Assembly (NCBI GenBank): GCA_949358305.1
Contig: OX442315.1
Location: forward strand, 33,382,427-33,446,426
DNA: 64,000 nucleotides
DNA from: Strigamia acuminata
Lineage: Eukaryota; Arthropoda; Chilopoda; Geophilomorpha; Linotaeniidae
Direction: 5' to 3'
Below are positions 1 through 12,917 of the stretch, piece after piece. Made by a program: the position numbers and the translations under genes. The notes below the pieces were generated by a model. It was not told the origin of the DNA and did no database searches. It saw nothing but the letters and a program-made list of their open reading frames with translations. Each line of letters opens with the position of its first letter. Positions within the stretch are counted from its first letter, which is position 1.

Positions 1-657
1 TTACAATTTGCTTTTTGGAACCTATTTTGATTAGAATTTGTACAAAGGAACTAAAAGACTAGCTTCTGATTGGCTAGTGATACTAAAAATACACATGAAT
101 TCTAATATCGTATGGTAATTCCCAAAACCTGTATTAAGAACCGGTATCGTATTTAGTCCTTATACGTTACGGACCGCTAACCTAACATTGCTCTACAAAG
201 CCCGTATAATCTTTGCACTTTAATGGTGTGAGAAATGAATTAGACAACCATTAGGTTTGATTGTCGTGACAAGACTGATTTATTCATCATTGTTACATAT
301 AGAACCGATCTTGACCAGAACTGGCCGCCAGGGGAAGCTATCGCTCACAAATGGTAAATTGGCGGACTATAGCATCGATCCGCACAGAGTGATGCTAACC
401 AGAATAATGCTCTTAAGTATGCAGTTTCGATTTAGTCCGTAGAAATCGAAACTCACTTTAATACGAACTGTTATTTCTATTCGACGTGGCTGTATTTTGT
501 CGCTGACCCGACAAATCCTTCAGAGCGCATTTGGACTTAGTGTCAGCTCGACGTTTATTTTTATTTTTTTCTCTCTCTCGACTTAGACACTATCTCGCAA
601 ACTGCGGGCCTTGCGATTTCCGCAATAAGCCCAATCGAAAACCGTCTAAAATTCACT

Positions 658-697
658 TCAAATCAAATCAAATCAAATCAAATCAAATCAAATCAAC
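658..697. repeat. AATCA pentanucleotide microsatellite
   Basis: Seven to eight uninterrupted copies of a five-base unit (AATCA). Confidence 0.9.
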
Positions 698-820
698 AAG
701 CTATACTGTAATAATAACATGTAAATTTGCCTCCAACTTTATAATTGCATAGTTGTATGTTCAAGTTTCCACTTGGCTAAATGAACGATCTCTTTTTTTT
801 CTTTCTTTTTTCCAATATAG

Positions 821-872
821 GACAATTCACTTGAGCGAGCGATCTCTAATTCCTATTGATGTACAAGTGGAG
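821..872 (+). other. Small exon-like segment with strong splice sites
   Basis: This 52-nt segment is preceded by a 30-base T/C tract ending in atatag and followed by GTGGAG|GTAAGA. One frame (second base onward) is open for 17 codons, reading TIHLSERSLIPIDVQVE; the frame starting at base 1 hits a TGA. It may be a micro-exon of an upstream gene or a non-coding Ddr leader exon. I do not recognise the peptide. Both splice sites are strong, which is the only evidence. Confidence 0.3.
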
Positions 873-2298
873 GTAAGAAGTTGTGCAATTTCCTTTTCTC
901 TTTACACATGCGTGTCAGTCTCGACTGTCATCTTGTCTTTCAAGCTGAACGATGACAAAGGACCAAGTTTAATTTCAAACTATTTTCTGATGTTGGGGGC
1001 TCGGTCTCGTCACGGGGAGAATCAATTTGGGCTAGGGGAAGCTCTTGAGGCAAGCAATCATTTCGTGGAACAGTCCAATGGTTTGCACATATGTTGGCAA
1101 ATTTCTCGCTCGCATTTTCTTCATTTTGCTGGCATCATTAACCAAAGGCAGCCGAAATAGTGCAAAAAATATACATTTTTTTAAAATCGCATTTAACTTG
1201 TGTTTTTCATAATTACAAAAAAAAGAAAAGGGGGACGGAAAGTCAACAACAAAGCTAGTTTATTGGCGACAAATCTTCACTTGATTTATCAAGCTTTTAA
1301 AAGAAACTGCAAGTAAATAGAAACCATGTGCGGACATTAAATACTAAATTCCACACACTTCAATTCACAGTCGAAGCAATGTTGTAACAAAACCCGCATG
1401 CAAATGGCTAAAAATAAAAACAAGTTGAAATTCCTACATGGATTCATAAAGTGGTCAAGAAAAACGAAATCCAATCAATTTTAAACATTTTAAATCAAAA
1501 CAATTAATCTAATGATAATTAATGTCATTAAAATCACTTTGTGCGCATTCAGATTGATAATTTACATGTTTTTCTTCTTTATGCGCATTTAAACACAACA
1601 ACAGAATATTTTTATCCATTCAGCTGATTACCCCGCACTAGAAACACGACTCTCCAAGGTTAAATCTCTTCAAACAACAGTCTTTCTTTGTTTTATTCCA
1701 TCAATTCTCTGACTTGCTTCTCAAGTTCACCATCACCAACACCACTTGCCAATCACATTTAATCCAGCAATCCCCTTTTCTAGCGGATTAAAATCAACTC
1801 GGGCTTCTTAAAGAGGGAGCTGGGGTCAATACATGCAAAATGAGTTAACTGAGCGCACCCCATACAAGTGGCTATTCAGCTGTACAAGTCTGGAGACTTG
1901 ATCCAGCATCCTTTATGATTCGAGTAGAATAAAGTGGCGTTCTCGTGTTTGCTTTAGGCCAGGATAGTTTCAAGAAGGTTCTATTCTGTAGTTAACGAGT
2001 TGGCGGGCATGGAAGCTAATAAGTAATGAGAGGATGCTGGAATGAGAGCAAAACAAAAGACAACCACTGATGTGAAGAATGAATTTTTTTAACCGCCGGT
2101 CTTGGGCTTTGCATGGAGATGTTTTTGACCTTAGTAAAACTGTGCGGAGATGAGAAATGACATTTTAGAATGAAAGAGTTTTCTACAGTTGTTGTTAATA
2201 GCTTGCTGGGAGGTAAGGAAGCGGCAGAAATGAGAAATGAAAATCTGTCAGAAAAGTTTAGAAAAGTTTAAAAAGAAGGCAGTATTCAAAAACTAAAA

Positions 2299-2407
2299 TA
2301 TTTTGTGTTTTACTTCAATTTTAAACCAAAAATGACATCATTTCCTGTTTAAACCCATGTTAAAACTTAAAATACACTTAAACTAAAAATTTTATTTTTG
2401 AATGCAG
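2299..2407. repeat. Dispersed repeat, copy 1 (uninterrupted)
   Basis: This stretch is closely similar to 3818-3896 plus 4078-4111: shared ttttgtgttttacttcaatt-like start, ttttaaaccaaaaatgacat, gttaaaacttaaaatacac and ttttatttttgaatgcag. The copy here lacks the segment found at 3897-4077. No coding potential. Confidence 0.75.
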
Positions 2408-2435
2408 AAAATTTAACTTTAATTCCGTACCATAA

Positions 2436-2620
2436 ATAAGTGCAAATAAGTGTAAACGTACATAACCATGGGTTAGATATGTCTTAACATCTAACAACTG
2501 TAAATGTACCTAAAATAGGTGTAAATAATTCCAAAAAGTGTAAATGATTCCTAAATAAGTGTAAATGATTCCCAAATAAGTGTAAAAATAAGTCTAATCT
2601 TCACAAAATAAGTGTAATAG
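2436..2620. repeat. Degenerate AAGTGTAAAT tandem repeat
   Basis: The motif aaataagtgtaaatgattcc recurs in decayed form roughly every 20 bases, best preserved at 2536-2590. Looks like an old minisatellite. Confidence 0.55.
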
Positions 2621-3908
2621 ACAAAATATCTGCAACCTACATCCTAAATGCGAAAATATGTCCGAAATGTATTTAATCATGGCTCTAAATGCCTCACTTA
2701 AGTCCATAAATGACCCCAAAACCACCAAAAAAATTGAATAAAACTCCAACATGTGTAAATGTACTACATAAAATGTGTGTAGACATACCTCATGAATACA
2801 TTAACTCTTCACTTACCCTTTAAACTAACCAACTATTGTTTTACACCAAAGTCATATCCTTTAAAAATTCATTATTCATGTAAATGTAATGTCCAAATGG
2901 GCAGAAGCACTGTGATGACACAGAGCGCGCACTGGCATCTTCCTTTATCTCACGTGAGGCGAAGATAATTTATTCATTGAACTGTCAAGAAATATTTACT
3001 CAAGGCCCGAAAGCGCTGCTCCAGGTTGCAAATTAATTCCACCTCATCTCGGTGTCAATAAAAACACGCCTCGATGCACAATTAATCCTATAATCTTCAA
3101 TTTTATTCCACATTTTTTTTTTCTTCAAAAAAATAAAATTAATTTCATTTATATTTTTTCTCTTACTCACTCACGTCAAATCAATCACCCCTGGAGAAAA
3201 AAAAAAAAAACTCACAAGTCCTAATATGAAAATAAAAAATAAACTCGATACCCAAGTGACAAAAAACCAAGTTAAGATGTAGAATTGGTGATGTAATTTA
3301 AAATGGCGCCCCTTGTGTGTTGAGGTCGGAAGCTTGTTTACATTGAAACTCAGTATATACAATCTATGCTAGATGGACCTCATCTGTCACTGTCTTCGTT
3401 TCTTGTAGATCCACTTTCTAAGCAAATCTTGCACATCCCAATGGTATTATATTTATTTATTTTTTTGCTCTTACTTTTATATTAGCCTTGAAATATCGAG
3501 CGTAAGATAAAAAGTTTAGACGTGAAAGTTACATATATATCGAAATTTCGAGCGAATCAATCGACTTGTTACATCTGATGTTCCGTCACCCACTGATAAT
3601 TGAACATCACGAGTGTTGACACACGTCAGATGATGTCCATCACATCCAATCTCGAAGCAGATAGTGTCTGAAAGGAGGGGGCATAATTTTGTCAGACATT
3701 TGCAGACAATTTTGGAAATTTTTCCAATTGCAAAATTCAAGGCTTAGAATGAAACAAATATATTTTGTCCCAGCATACAGCTCATGCGTACTGTAGTACA
3801 CACATTTCTTACACACTATTTTGTGTTTTGCTACAATTTTAAACCAAAAATGACATCATTTTCTTTTTAAACCCCATGTTAAAACTTAAAATACACGCAA
3901 TGTAATAC

Positions 3909-3989
3909 ATCAAAATTTCAATGAAACACCTCAAAATTTCAACGAAAAACATCAAAATCTCAAAGAAATTTATCAAAATTTAAATAATC
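3909..3989. repeat. 21-bp tandem array, four units
   Basis: Units start at 3909, 3930, 3951 and 3972, each beginning [a/c]tcaaaat and rich in A. Spacing is exactly 21 bases. It sits directly before the tRNA-like piece. Confidence 0.75.
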
Positions 3990-4020
3990 ATCGGTAGTTA
4001 AGTGGTAGAATGCTCGCCGA
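3988..4020 (+). pseudogene. tRNA-Gly-like 5' half
   Basis: The sequence catcggtagttaagtggtag followed by aatgctcgcc closely matches the 5' half of eukaryotic tRNA-Gly (acceptor strand, D-arm with internal A box, start of the anticodon arm). The match stops at the anticodon loop: no CGGGC stem strand, T-arm or 3' acceptor strand follows. It is not a functional tRNA. It may be a tRNA-derived SINE head or a retroposed tRNA fragment. Confidence 0.55.
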
Positions 4021-7000
4021 ACGGTAATTCATCGCAAATTTACCGTATTTTGTTGAAAATCTGTTTAAAATGGTGATTTAAACTAAATTTTATTTTTATT
4101 TTTGAATGCAGCTAGTGTAAATTTCTGCGTAAAAAGGCCCCTGCTATTAGGCCTACATAATACAAAAAGGCATATTTAAAAAAAAAATGCACTTTTAAAA
4201 AATGTCCAGATTTATTGCTATGAATAATTTAAAATTGCTTCTTCAAACTTTTCAATTAAGTTACAAAGTATTCTTAATTGACACGTCACATTTCTGAAAT
4301 TAATTTTTTTTTCACAACTGTAAGTAAATAAGTAATGATTGCAAGTCACTTTTTCCTCATTTCTTTTAATGGAAGTCAAACAGTTAAAACCTTATTGACG
4401 AAGAAAAAAATCAAACTGACGTGTGCAAGCTCCACTTGTTAATTAAGCGCGGAAAAACGTTAGGAAAACAATCCAAAATCTCCAGCTTTCTTTTTCTTAT
4501 CATCTACAAATTCAATACTACAATTTTTTTTCTCCCCTTCACTTCTTCCCACTTTTTCCACCATTTAAAAAAAAAAAACTCAAAGTCTGCCATTGATCTG
4601 AAGTAATTAATTAAAGACCCGCCACGCAAGACTGAAATTTTTTTTTATTACAAACTAAAACGGAATAAATCAATCAATAACTTAAATTCAAATCAAAAAT
4701 CCTTTAAAAAAACCATTTCTAACATTAAAACGAGTAATTAATGACCTAAAATCAAAAAATTTAAAAAACCCACTTCATCTAATCCTCTAAAATCGATTTG
4801 TCAGTCACATTTGCACCGATAGGTCAAATGATGAATCAATTAATCAATGATCCAAGTTTCTCCTTATTCTACGAAACGAACCCACTCCCTTTCCTTCTCC
4901 TATCTAAACATAACTTACTTCTTGTTACCGACACATCGATCTCATATTGATAAACAACAAGCCTCCAATTTTATCAACACCTACTTACAATTACAGTGGC
5001 CTCTACTATTAACAAAATTGCTATGTTTTTCCCTCAAACCAAATTCCTGCTCACTCACTCATTACTTGCATGATTATGCTTTTGCTATACTCATTACTGA
5101 ACCAAGGGGGAAATAACCCCAATGAATACCCCCACAAGCACAACCTATGAAAAAAAAAATCAACTTTGCTCTATTCGAAGAAGTAAATGGAGTTTTGGCT
5201 CGTCTAATGAGCCATTTACGCATCTTCATTGACATTTGTTCAGATTTTGACCACAGGGGGCAGTTGCTTCAATATTGAGCCGAGCAAACATTAAATTTAT
5301 CTTTTTAATTAAGGAATAAAATTTGATGTTGATTTGTGTTTGCTTCATCCATTCCTACTGCCACAGTATGTTTCTAAATGGAATACGGATGAATAGGCAA
5401 TGTTCAATTCAAATGTTCAATTGCCCACGATTAAATAAAATGTCACTTCCTGCAGCATCAGGGAGTAGCATATTTGTTTGGGAAATAGTAAAGCAAGTGA
5501 ATGGCACTATTACATTGCCATACATGTGTGTAATAACATCAAGTGTTTCGATCAAAACCATCCCCATTGCAAATCTCGTCGTCAGTACTTTAGAGATAAG
5601 AAAAGAATCCACGAACTACTCCACAACTGCATTAGGTGCATTCAAAGTTTCTGTTTATACGCTTTTTGGGATTTCTATACGCAACAAAAACAAGACAAAA
5701 CTGCCTAACTTTGAATTTGTCTGTTTATACCGGGTGGCCCAAATAAAACCGGCCTGGCAATACAAGGGGGGTTACTAAGGCTGTCTCAAAAGAATTATAT
5801 ATATTAATCATTAGCTGTGGCTGGTGTTGTTTAATTAACGTTTCTGGTGCAGTTTTTCCGCTTTTTCGGTTGATGTTTAGTTTTTGACGATCCGAGATTT
5901 CCGTGCGTTTCATAATTATAAATCCACCCACAAATTCAGTGTTACAGCCAAAAATTCTTCCCAACCATAAATTTCTTTATACTGTTTGATTATAAAATGT
6001 GTTTTTACAAGATTTTAAGAAGTTTTCGTTGAAAGAAAATTTTTTTTTTTCTTATTTGCGATTTTAATCAATTTTTGTCCCAATTCGACAAGCCATTTTG
6101 AATTTTTGAATTTTTGGCGTCCATTCATTTCAAAGCAACACTAAAAACAACAAAAACAGAAACTTTGAATGCATCTATTGTCTACTAGAGATGAATAGAC
6201 GTTTGTTAAAACTGAATGCCGATACAAAACTAGTCTTCATTCACATAAAAGGTGCAATATGTACATGGCATGAGCCAATAACAGTCTCGCTGCTGTTTAC
6301 AGTCGTAATCAAAGGTAAAAAAAACATCACGAGCATACCGCCCACAGCCTGTGTTTTTCATATTAAATAATAAATCCCTCTTGTTTGCAAGAAAACATGT
6401 TTAATTATTAAAATTGAGTAGAAACTTATGCACAATTAATTCGGTCCTCTAAAAAAAATCCAAATTTCCCATCCCCGTCTTCTCTCAGCGTTTAGTAAAT
6501 TCAATTTGCATGTTGCATGTTTGCGCGTCAAAGTACACCAAAATTGGCAAATTTCATACATAAACGTGCACATCATCTGCACAAATATCACCCAAACAGC
6601 AACATTCAGTTTTGACATACGACGCAGTATGTGCTTTAAAAACTTAATGTCAATGTGAACTTTCTGAACTTTAATTTGTAAATGCAGGCATTCGAGCTAA
6701 GTAGGAGTATAGTGTTTGACAACACGAGCATCTTATGAATGATAGATGCTTTTCAAACAAGGCTGGCGCCTCGCTGTCATTTGATGCCAGTTTCGAAACG
6801 AATATTAGCCTGGGAAATTGGAGATGAGTCGACGTCAAATGTCCTCGTTCGCTTCGTCGGATAAATAGACTAATGTTAATCTTTCCTGAAGACCTGTCAA
6901 TGAATTTCTGTACCGGCAATCAGTGTCGACATGATGACAGTATTTCTTCCTCTCGTCCGTAATGAGATCCAACTTCATTAGTAAATGTCTCCCAACATTT

Positions 7001-7365
7001 TTCTTGTTAATTTATGCGTATAGAGACATAAGGTGGAATGATAAGCATCTGCCCCCGATTTTACTCCGCATTTTTAAACCGAGTTCACTATCGACAAGGC
7101 CATCTTGATTTCACATCAAGATCGACGATAACGAATTAAAAATTAATTTTCTAATAATTCATCATCTTGATTCATAGTACATGTATGTATTTATTTGTGA
7201 CGGCGACCAATCTATGGACAAAGGGCCACCAACACCAATAGGAATAGACTCTATTTGGAATTATTCATAGTACAGGCAAATACAACATCGTAGAGAGATA
7301 TGCTGGTTATACTGAATGCAAAATATGTGCAAGTTGCCACTTAAAAATCGATCTAAAGCCTAGTA

Positions 7366-7468
7366 CAGGGGTCGGCAACCTGCGGCTCTTTCAATGTCAA
7401 GATATACCTAATCCTAATCCTAAATTGTAACTTTTGGCTCTTCCGTCTCAAAAGGTTGCCGAACCCTG
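7366..7468. mobile_element. hAT-type miniature element (103 bp)
   Basis: The ends are CAGGGGTCGGCAACCT and, inverted, CAGGGTTCGGCAACCT (16 bp, one mismatch). The flanks are a perfect 8-bp direct duplication, gcctagta at 7358-7365 and 7469-7476. Eight-base target duplications and CAGGG ends are hallmarks of the hAT superfamily. There is no room for a transposase, so it is non-autonomous. The intact duplication suggests a fairly young insertion. Confidence 0.9.
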
Positions 7469-8503
7469 GCCTAGTACACTCAAACATCACTCAGTTCTCG
7501 TAGTTAAGGCAAAATTATAATTACACTTCGCAAACATTTGCGGAAGAATACTTGCGCATTATAATAAGTCAAGTTACAACCTTATAATTGTAGTATAAAC
7601 TTACTTTTCTGTTTTTTTAATAATTACCTTCAAAGAAATAAACTAGGGGGTCATAAGGTATTATACAAAATGCTTTGTCTAAAAATATTTTTTAAAAATT
7701 ATAATCCAGCCCCTCAAATTATTCGAAATCATCTTTTCATAATTGACTACCCTCGTGATTTGTAGCTACACGACTTTAGTTGTTTTATCGTGACTGTTTA
7801 ACCTTGACTACAAATTTTCTAATTTTTTTTATCACAACGGTAAAACAAAAAAAAAAAATACATCGACCACCAACTTTGAGGTTACATTCTTCATTCCCTC
7901 AACTTCACCATGTCCATAAAGGACAAGATTTCACGTCGAGAGACCTTTTCTTAACCTTAAATCTCGCAACAGGAGATCCCAACTCAAAATCTGACACACG
8001 CAATCACAAGACAATACCAGAATTAACCGCTCCGTTAATTTCCTGAACACCAAAATCACTTGTCATTTCAAAAACGAGCAAAAAAATAAAAATTATAATT
8101 AAAAAAAAAAAAAACCGCCATTTTTTTTTAATACTGAATTATTTAAGTATGTGCAACGAGCATGAAAAATCGCCTGAATTAGCCATTTAGAACTAAAGTG
8201 CATCCTAAAATAGAAGCTTGTTGTCTTCTCAGAATTGTTTATTTACTCATAGAGCTAATTAGCCATGTGATCCAGCACTCAGGCATGCAACATCCACAAG
8301 TGCAGCGTATAGTGTTCACTGTATACTTTTACCACCATTTTCCCACAATTTAATAATCGTTTAAATCGTTATCACAATTTTTCCTTCAAAAAAAAAACCA
8401 TTCAATGACGATGTAACTTTTTCCGGATGTTGTGTTTATGGATTTTGCCACCCGTGGATCGCGAAAAGGGGTCATTTTGTGGTGTGCCGTCGAGTGGCAT
8501 GAT

Positions 8504-8534
8504 GGATGACAATCAACGACTGGTGATTGTCATG
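8504..8534. other. Short perfect hairpin
   Basis: gatgacaatc and gattgtcatg frame a loop of about 10 bases, giving a 9-10-bp stem. Nothing nearby indicates a microRNA or terminator. Confidence 0.35.
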
Positions 8535-9534
8535 ACGACGATAAATCACCCGCCTTATTTCGCAGTCAAATTCAGACCGTGTTGACATCCGAATCACTGT
8601 TGATATTGAACAAATACCTCGCATATTTCCCCCATGAATCTACACCCAGATCGATGCCGCACAAACTTGTCCACCCCTCGTTTTTAACTCCCACGATGCA
8701 AACAATATCAACTCGACAGTCATCAAACCCAACTCTTTTATACACTTATTCCAGCAATTCATTAAGGCGGTGCGTTGTTACATAATAAACTTCCGTTCTC
8801 CTAGCTTGTAATCTCAGGAAAGAATGCCCATTAAAACCTAACGAGATGTTTTATCCGCCCACAAACTAACCATTAAACGCTACAACTCTCCTCCTCTTGT
8901 GCCACATGGTGGCGCCAGCCCAAATCTGGATATGATTTGCTAGACGCGTGCTCCACGTGCCCTGCTCTTCTTATCCCCCTCTTAAGACCCCAACTGCATT
9001 CTAGTATTCCACACTCCTTATAATTACAATCACAAACACCAAAAATCTACATTTTACAATTTCATTCACCGTCCCCCTAAATGATTATTATTTACTTATT
9101 TCCAACAAAAATTTAAAATTTTAAAAATTTAAAAAAATAAAAAAAATGCCCATCTCTCTTACTCGTCTTCCTTTTATCTGCCATCTTAAATATGTCTACG
9201 CAATCATGACGGGGCGGCTGTCTGCCTTCTCGCAGCATGCTGGGTGATTAGCTTTCCTCTTTTCCGTCCCTCTTCTTCTCCCCCAGAGCCACAACGTCCA
9301 CTGTTGAATGAGAATTCAGAAATCCATCAGCCTGTAGTGTGAACTCAAACTTCTTTGATTATTAGTCTTGTAATTAGGATTGCACTACATGTTTGTGTCT
9401 AGCCGCGAGGTTTCCAGCGGAGGTGGAGGGCCTCCGAGTAACTAATTAACTCTCGGCAACCGGATTTATTACGGTCGCACTCGCACCCCTGCAGTATAGA
9501 TAATGCACGTATTAACTACCAGCGGAGAAAGAGA

Positions 9535-9554
9535 GCGCGCGAGAGAGAGAGAGA
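9535..9554. repeat. GA-rich (GAGA) tract
   Basis: gagcgcgcgagagagagaga lies in a short CpG-containing patch (9470-9560). GAGA tracts bind GAGA factor in insects, but no start site or gene can be linked here. Confidence 0.6.
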
Positions 9555-10783
9555 TGCATGGCATTAATTTATTTGTGGATGAGTTCTGCTTCACTGCACT
9601 TTGCTTCGCATGGGGACTTTTCTTGCCCAGTGGGTTCGCCAGTGTCACTCTTGGCACGAAATTAAGAAATACGTTTAAACAATTATCAGGGGAAAGGATT
9701 GTTGTGTTTTTAAGTGCTGGTTCAAGTTGGAGAGCAAAGTTATGCGGGATTAAGTGTGATTTGTTGGATTTATGAAGGTGGATGTTGAAGGAAAGATAAT
9801 TTCGAGTGGGATTTGTGTCGGTCTGGTGACTTTGTTTGTGTCTACAAGTGTGTGAAATTATTGCCCGTACAGGATTTTTTATTTTCTCTTTTAAATTGAA
9901 TTTATACAAAAGAAAAATGGAACCGAATTGTATTGTGGTTTTGGTTTCAGAAAACGCACCGAGTGAGTGAACACGGAAATTGTAGACACAAAACATGTTA
10001 AAATCAACCCACAAACATTTGTGAAATATACTTCAACTTAATTAAACACATCTGAGTTGAAATTTCCAAACAAACATCATGCAATGCTTTGGAATTCTCA
10101 CTTACTGTAACAGTTAAAGAGTGAAAATGGTGTACATCAACCATACAATCGTGAAAAGTCACTAAAATTACAAATAATGAGCAAAAAAATGACTTAAGAC
10201 ACATGTTACACATTGTTGTCCATTATTGACTAATACGCTGCTATTTTTGCAATCATTAACAACACAATATGACATTTTTAAGATTTCTGAGCAGTACTAA
10301 CAGCTGAGCATTTTTTGACGTCAGAACCTCAGAGGCCTACAAAAACAGCGTATAAAAATTACTAAAAAATATAGGAAAAGTGTCCACAAACTCTGCCTCA
10401 ACACTTTATATTAGCATTAATTCTTGTTGCAGTAGTCCTTTAAGAATTTAAAATAATTTATTTAATGACAAACGTGTTCTCTGTTCTTGCACCCACACTT
10501 TCTTTGATTGAGTTAGCCACATCAAATTGCAGGCTACATGTAGTTGAAGCGATGTTGCCAGAGGCCGATAGACCGCCCTGATGTTTATGCTTGCAGAGCA
10601 AAAAAGTAGATACCGGTTATGTATGGATCCACCAACAAAAAAAAAATTATAACAATTTTTTTTTGTATGGTACATTCAGAATTACCAAAAACAAAAAAAA
10701 AATATTTAACATTATTCACGACTTTCTCTATCAAAAATAAAGATTTACTTTAAAATGATCCAATAGTAACCCAGGTTTAAATA

Positions 10784-11174
10784 CAGTCGAACCTCGTTAT
10801 AACGAACCGCGATAAAACAACTTTTGTGAAATAACGAACACTTAAAAATGGTTGGTTCGTTGGTTGGCCATAGAACACAAAAGTTTGGTGCATCAAAATT
10901 CTTTAACATTGTTTAATTTCGGTGTGTTCAAGATGGTCCGAATGAGGAATGTGTGGGTCATCTAATGGTGCTCTAGATGATGCATCTGCTATCTGATTGT
11001 ATTTTCCTTGACGGTATTCTATCTTGAACGGTCCACATTAGAGTCGAACTGCCGATCTTCCAAATCTTCCAGATGGTTCGGGCGTAATGTTAAAGAATTC
11101 CGATGTAACAAACTTTTGTTATAACGAACCGATTTCCCGGGTCCCTTGCGATTCGTTATAACGAGGCTCGACTG
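10784..11174. mobile_element. Tigger/pogo-type miniature element
   Basis: Left end CAGTCGAACCTCGTTATAACGAA and inverted right end CAGTCGAGCCTCGTTATAACGAA, a pattern typical of Tigger/pogo (Tc1/mariner superfamily) elements. Near both ends a related block, acttttgt...taacgaac, recurs in direct orientation. TA precedes the left end; the right TA has decayed to CA. There is no long frame, so it is non-autonomous. Confidence 0.8.
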
Positions 11175-12572
11175 CAGTAGCCCCATTTTCTAGTAATCAC
11201 AAAATCAATCATTTTTGATGCCCTCAGTTTTGCTATTCCAAAATTCTCTAAACAGCCCAAATCCCCAACCACCGTAAAACGTGCCACAAAAAACCTGTTA
11301 CAACTTTATAAACTATTTATAAAACACGAATTAACTTTTCCATTTCTATAACTCATTTAAAAAAGCCAAAAAAAAAAAAAAAACCACAAAAACAGAAAAA
11401 CTACCTCCCATAGTCAGCAATTTCCTTTGTATATAAGAAAACATGAAAAAAAAAACTCGTATTTAATCTTAATCATCAACTTGTGTCAAGAAAAATGTTG
11501 ATCAAACTTAACGAGATGAAACTCCTCTCAATTTGCCAACATGTGACAACTTTAAGGAACCCTTACCAAAAGAAAGAATAAAAAATGAATACAATGAAAG
11601 AAAAAAAACGAAGAAAAAAGGAACCCACCGAAGATAGCTTCTTTGGGTGGTCTCCACTCCCCCTTTCATTCACATCAACCCAAGATGCATCCCGATTGGA
11701 GCAGACATTTTACTACTATTTTAGGGTACCAAAGGATTCAATATGCTTAGCTCAGCGTCCTTGAAGTTTCAACTAACTTAAGGTGACGTTTTTCTAACCT
11801 CCCCTAAGGCCTAGAAAGTCCGGAAAAAAAGGTGTCTGCAAGATGCGCATTGCTCATTGCAGAGAAAATAAGATTGGGTTCGTTCTTTCTTTCTAATTCT
11901 TGGAATTCTATTTTCTCGATCGATAATTTGGTTCCCTGGAACAAAAAGGAGGAGAAAAAGAAATTACTTTAAAGTATATAGATTTATTGTAATTCGTGAG
12001 TTGGGAAATGAATCACCTGTCACTAAACGGTCAAGATAACAAATTGTATAACATCAACAAATAAATGATGTTATTCATACAATTATTATTTTACGTCATA
12101 TCTTCGTAAAATTTGCAATTTATAACGGTGGCCCGCACAAATTAGCAAATGACACGCCATTTCATCTTAATTGTATGTTAATTGTATTTGTCAGATGTAT
12201 GTTCTTCAAAACATCGAATTGTGACGTGGCCTGTCTCAAAACTTCCAGACTGAGGTTTCTGTCAACAAGCCCATGATTAAAAATCGCAAATTCAAATTAA
12301 ATTTTCGCAAGCGTTTTCAAAAGCTGTACAGTAGGCCTTTGGTTTTAATAAACTTAAATTAAGCGTAAGCAAGTTTGTCATTTAATCTGCTTTAATACAT
12401 TGGCTACATTCGAAGAGTCATTTAAACTAAACAGAATTTATAAACTGCTTGGACTGAAGGTTGTCGCAAGCCATTCGCAATTTTAAACGGACTTTTCGAA
12501 TGTTGCAGTCTAATTTTTACTCATAAATAACACTATTTATTTGTTGACAGCTTCGCTTAAATTTCGCTTATA

Positions 12573-12917
12573 CTCTAACCAACTTGTAGTTGGTCCTTTC
12601 TCTCATTGGGCGAGCCATTTCACTTGTGTAGTGACACAAAAAAATAGACCAAACCACCAGAATTGCACTTGATATACAGACATTGTAATCGAAAAAAAAA
12701 TTCAAAAGTTGTTTGCATTCCTGACAAAGCAACCAATAAACTGAACAAACATGTATGTTGAAATAAAAACAGCATTTTATTATAAAATACAAATAAAATT
12801 TCATCATTTTAATCATTAGAATAACCCAAAAAATAAAAAAATACTTTTCCTGGTGGCAGTACAGTTGGAGCAATGAGGCTCGCCCAATGGGAGAAAGGAC
12901 CAACTCGTCGGTTAGAG
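12573..12917. mobile_element. TA-flanked element with about 41-44-bp inverted ends
   Basis: CTCTAACC...TTGGTCCTTTCTC.CATTGGGCGAGCC at the left is repeated inverted at the right (ending ggttagag at 12917), with a 3-base indel and few mismatches. TA lies on both sides (12571-12572, 12918-12919), as for Tc1/mariner-like or related elements. The minus-strand frame across it is low-complexity and probably not coding. A partial match, cccattggtcgagcc, lies at about 13828. Confidence 0.82.

Larger units (their letters stand above)
3818..4111. repeat. Dispersed repeat, copy 2, interrupted by a 181-bp segment
   Basis: The outer parts (3818-3896 and 4078-4111) match 2299-2407. The middle, 3897-4077, is absent from copy 1, so it is either an insertion here or a deletion there. 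The middle carries a 21-bp tandem array and a tRNA-like piece. Confidence 0.65.
873..7357. other. No gene supported
   Basis: Apart from the repeats listed, I see only AT-rich DNA. The 151-codon plus frame at 5323-5778 is overlapped by open frames on both strands and matches no family known to me. It is followed by tataccgggtggcccaaata, which resembles a transposon end, but no partner was found. Confidence 0.6.

Noticed and set aside
5323-5778. 151-codon plus frame
   Set aside because: Overlapped by open frames in other phases and on the other strand; no homology recognised.
9469-10014. 181-codon minus-strand frame opposite a 90-codon plus frame
   Set aside because: No recognisable domain; overlapping frames on both strands; the length is only mildly unexpected by chance in 64 kb.
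12568-12903. 111-codon minus-strand frame
   Set aside because: It lies almost entirely inside the TA-flanked inverted-repeat element and encodes low-complexity Phe/Ile/Tyr-rich sequence.
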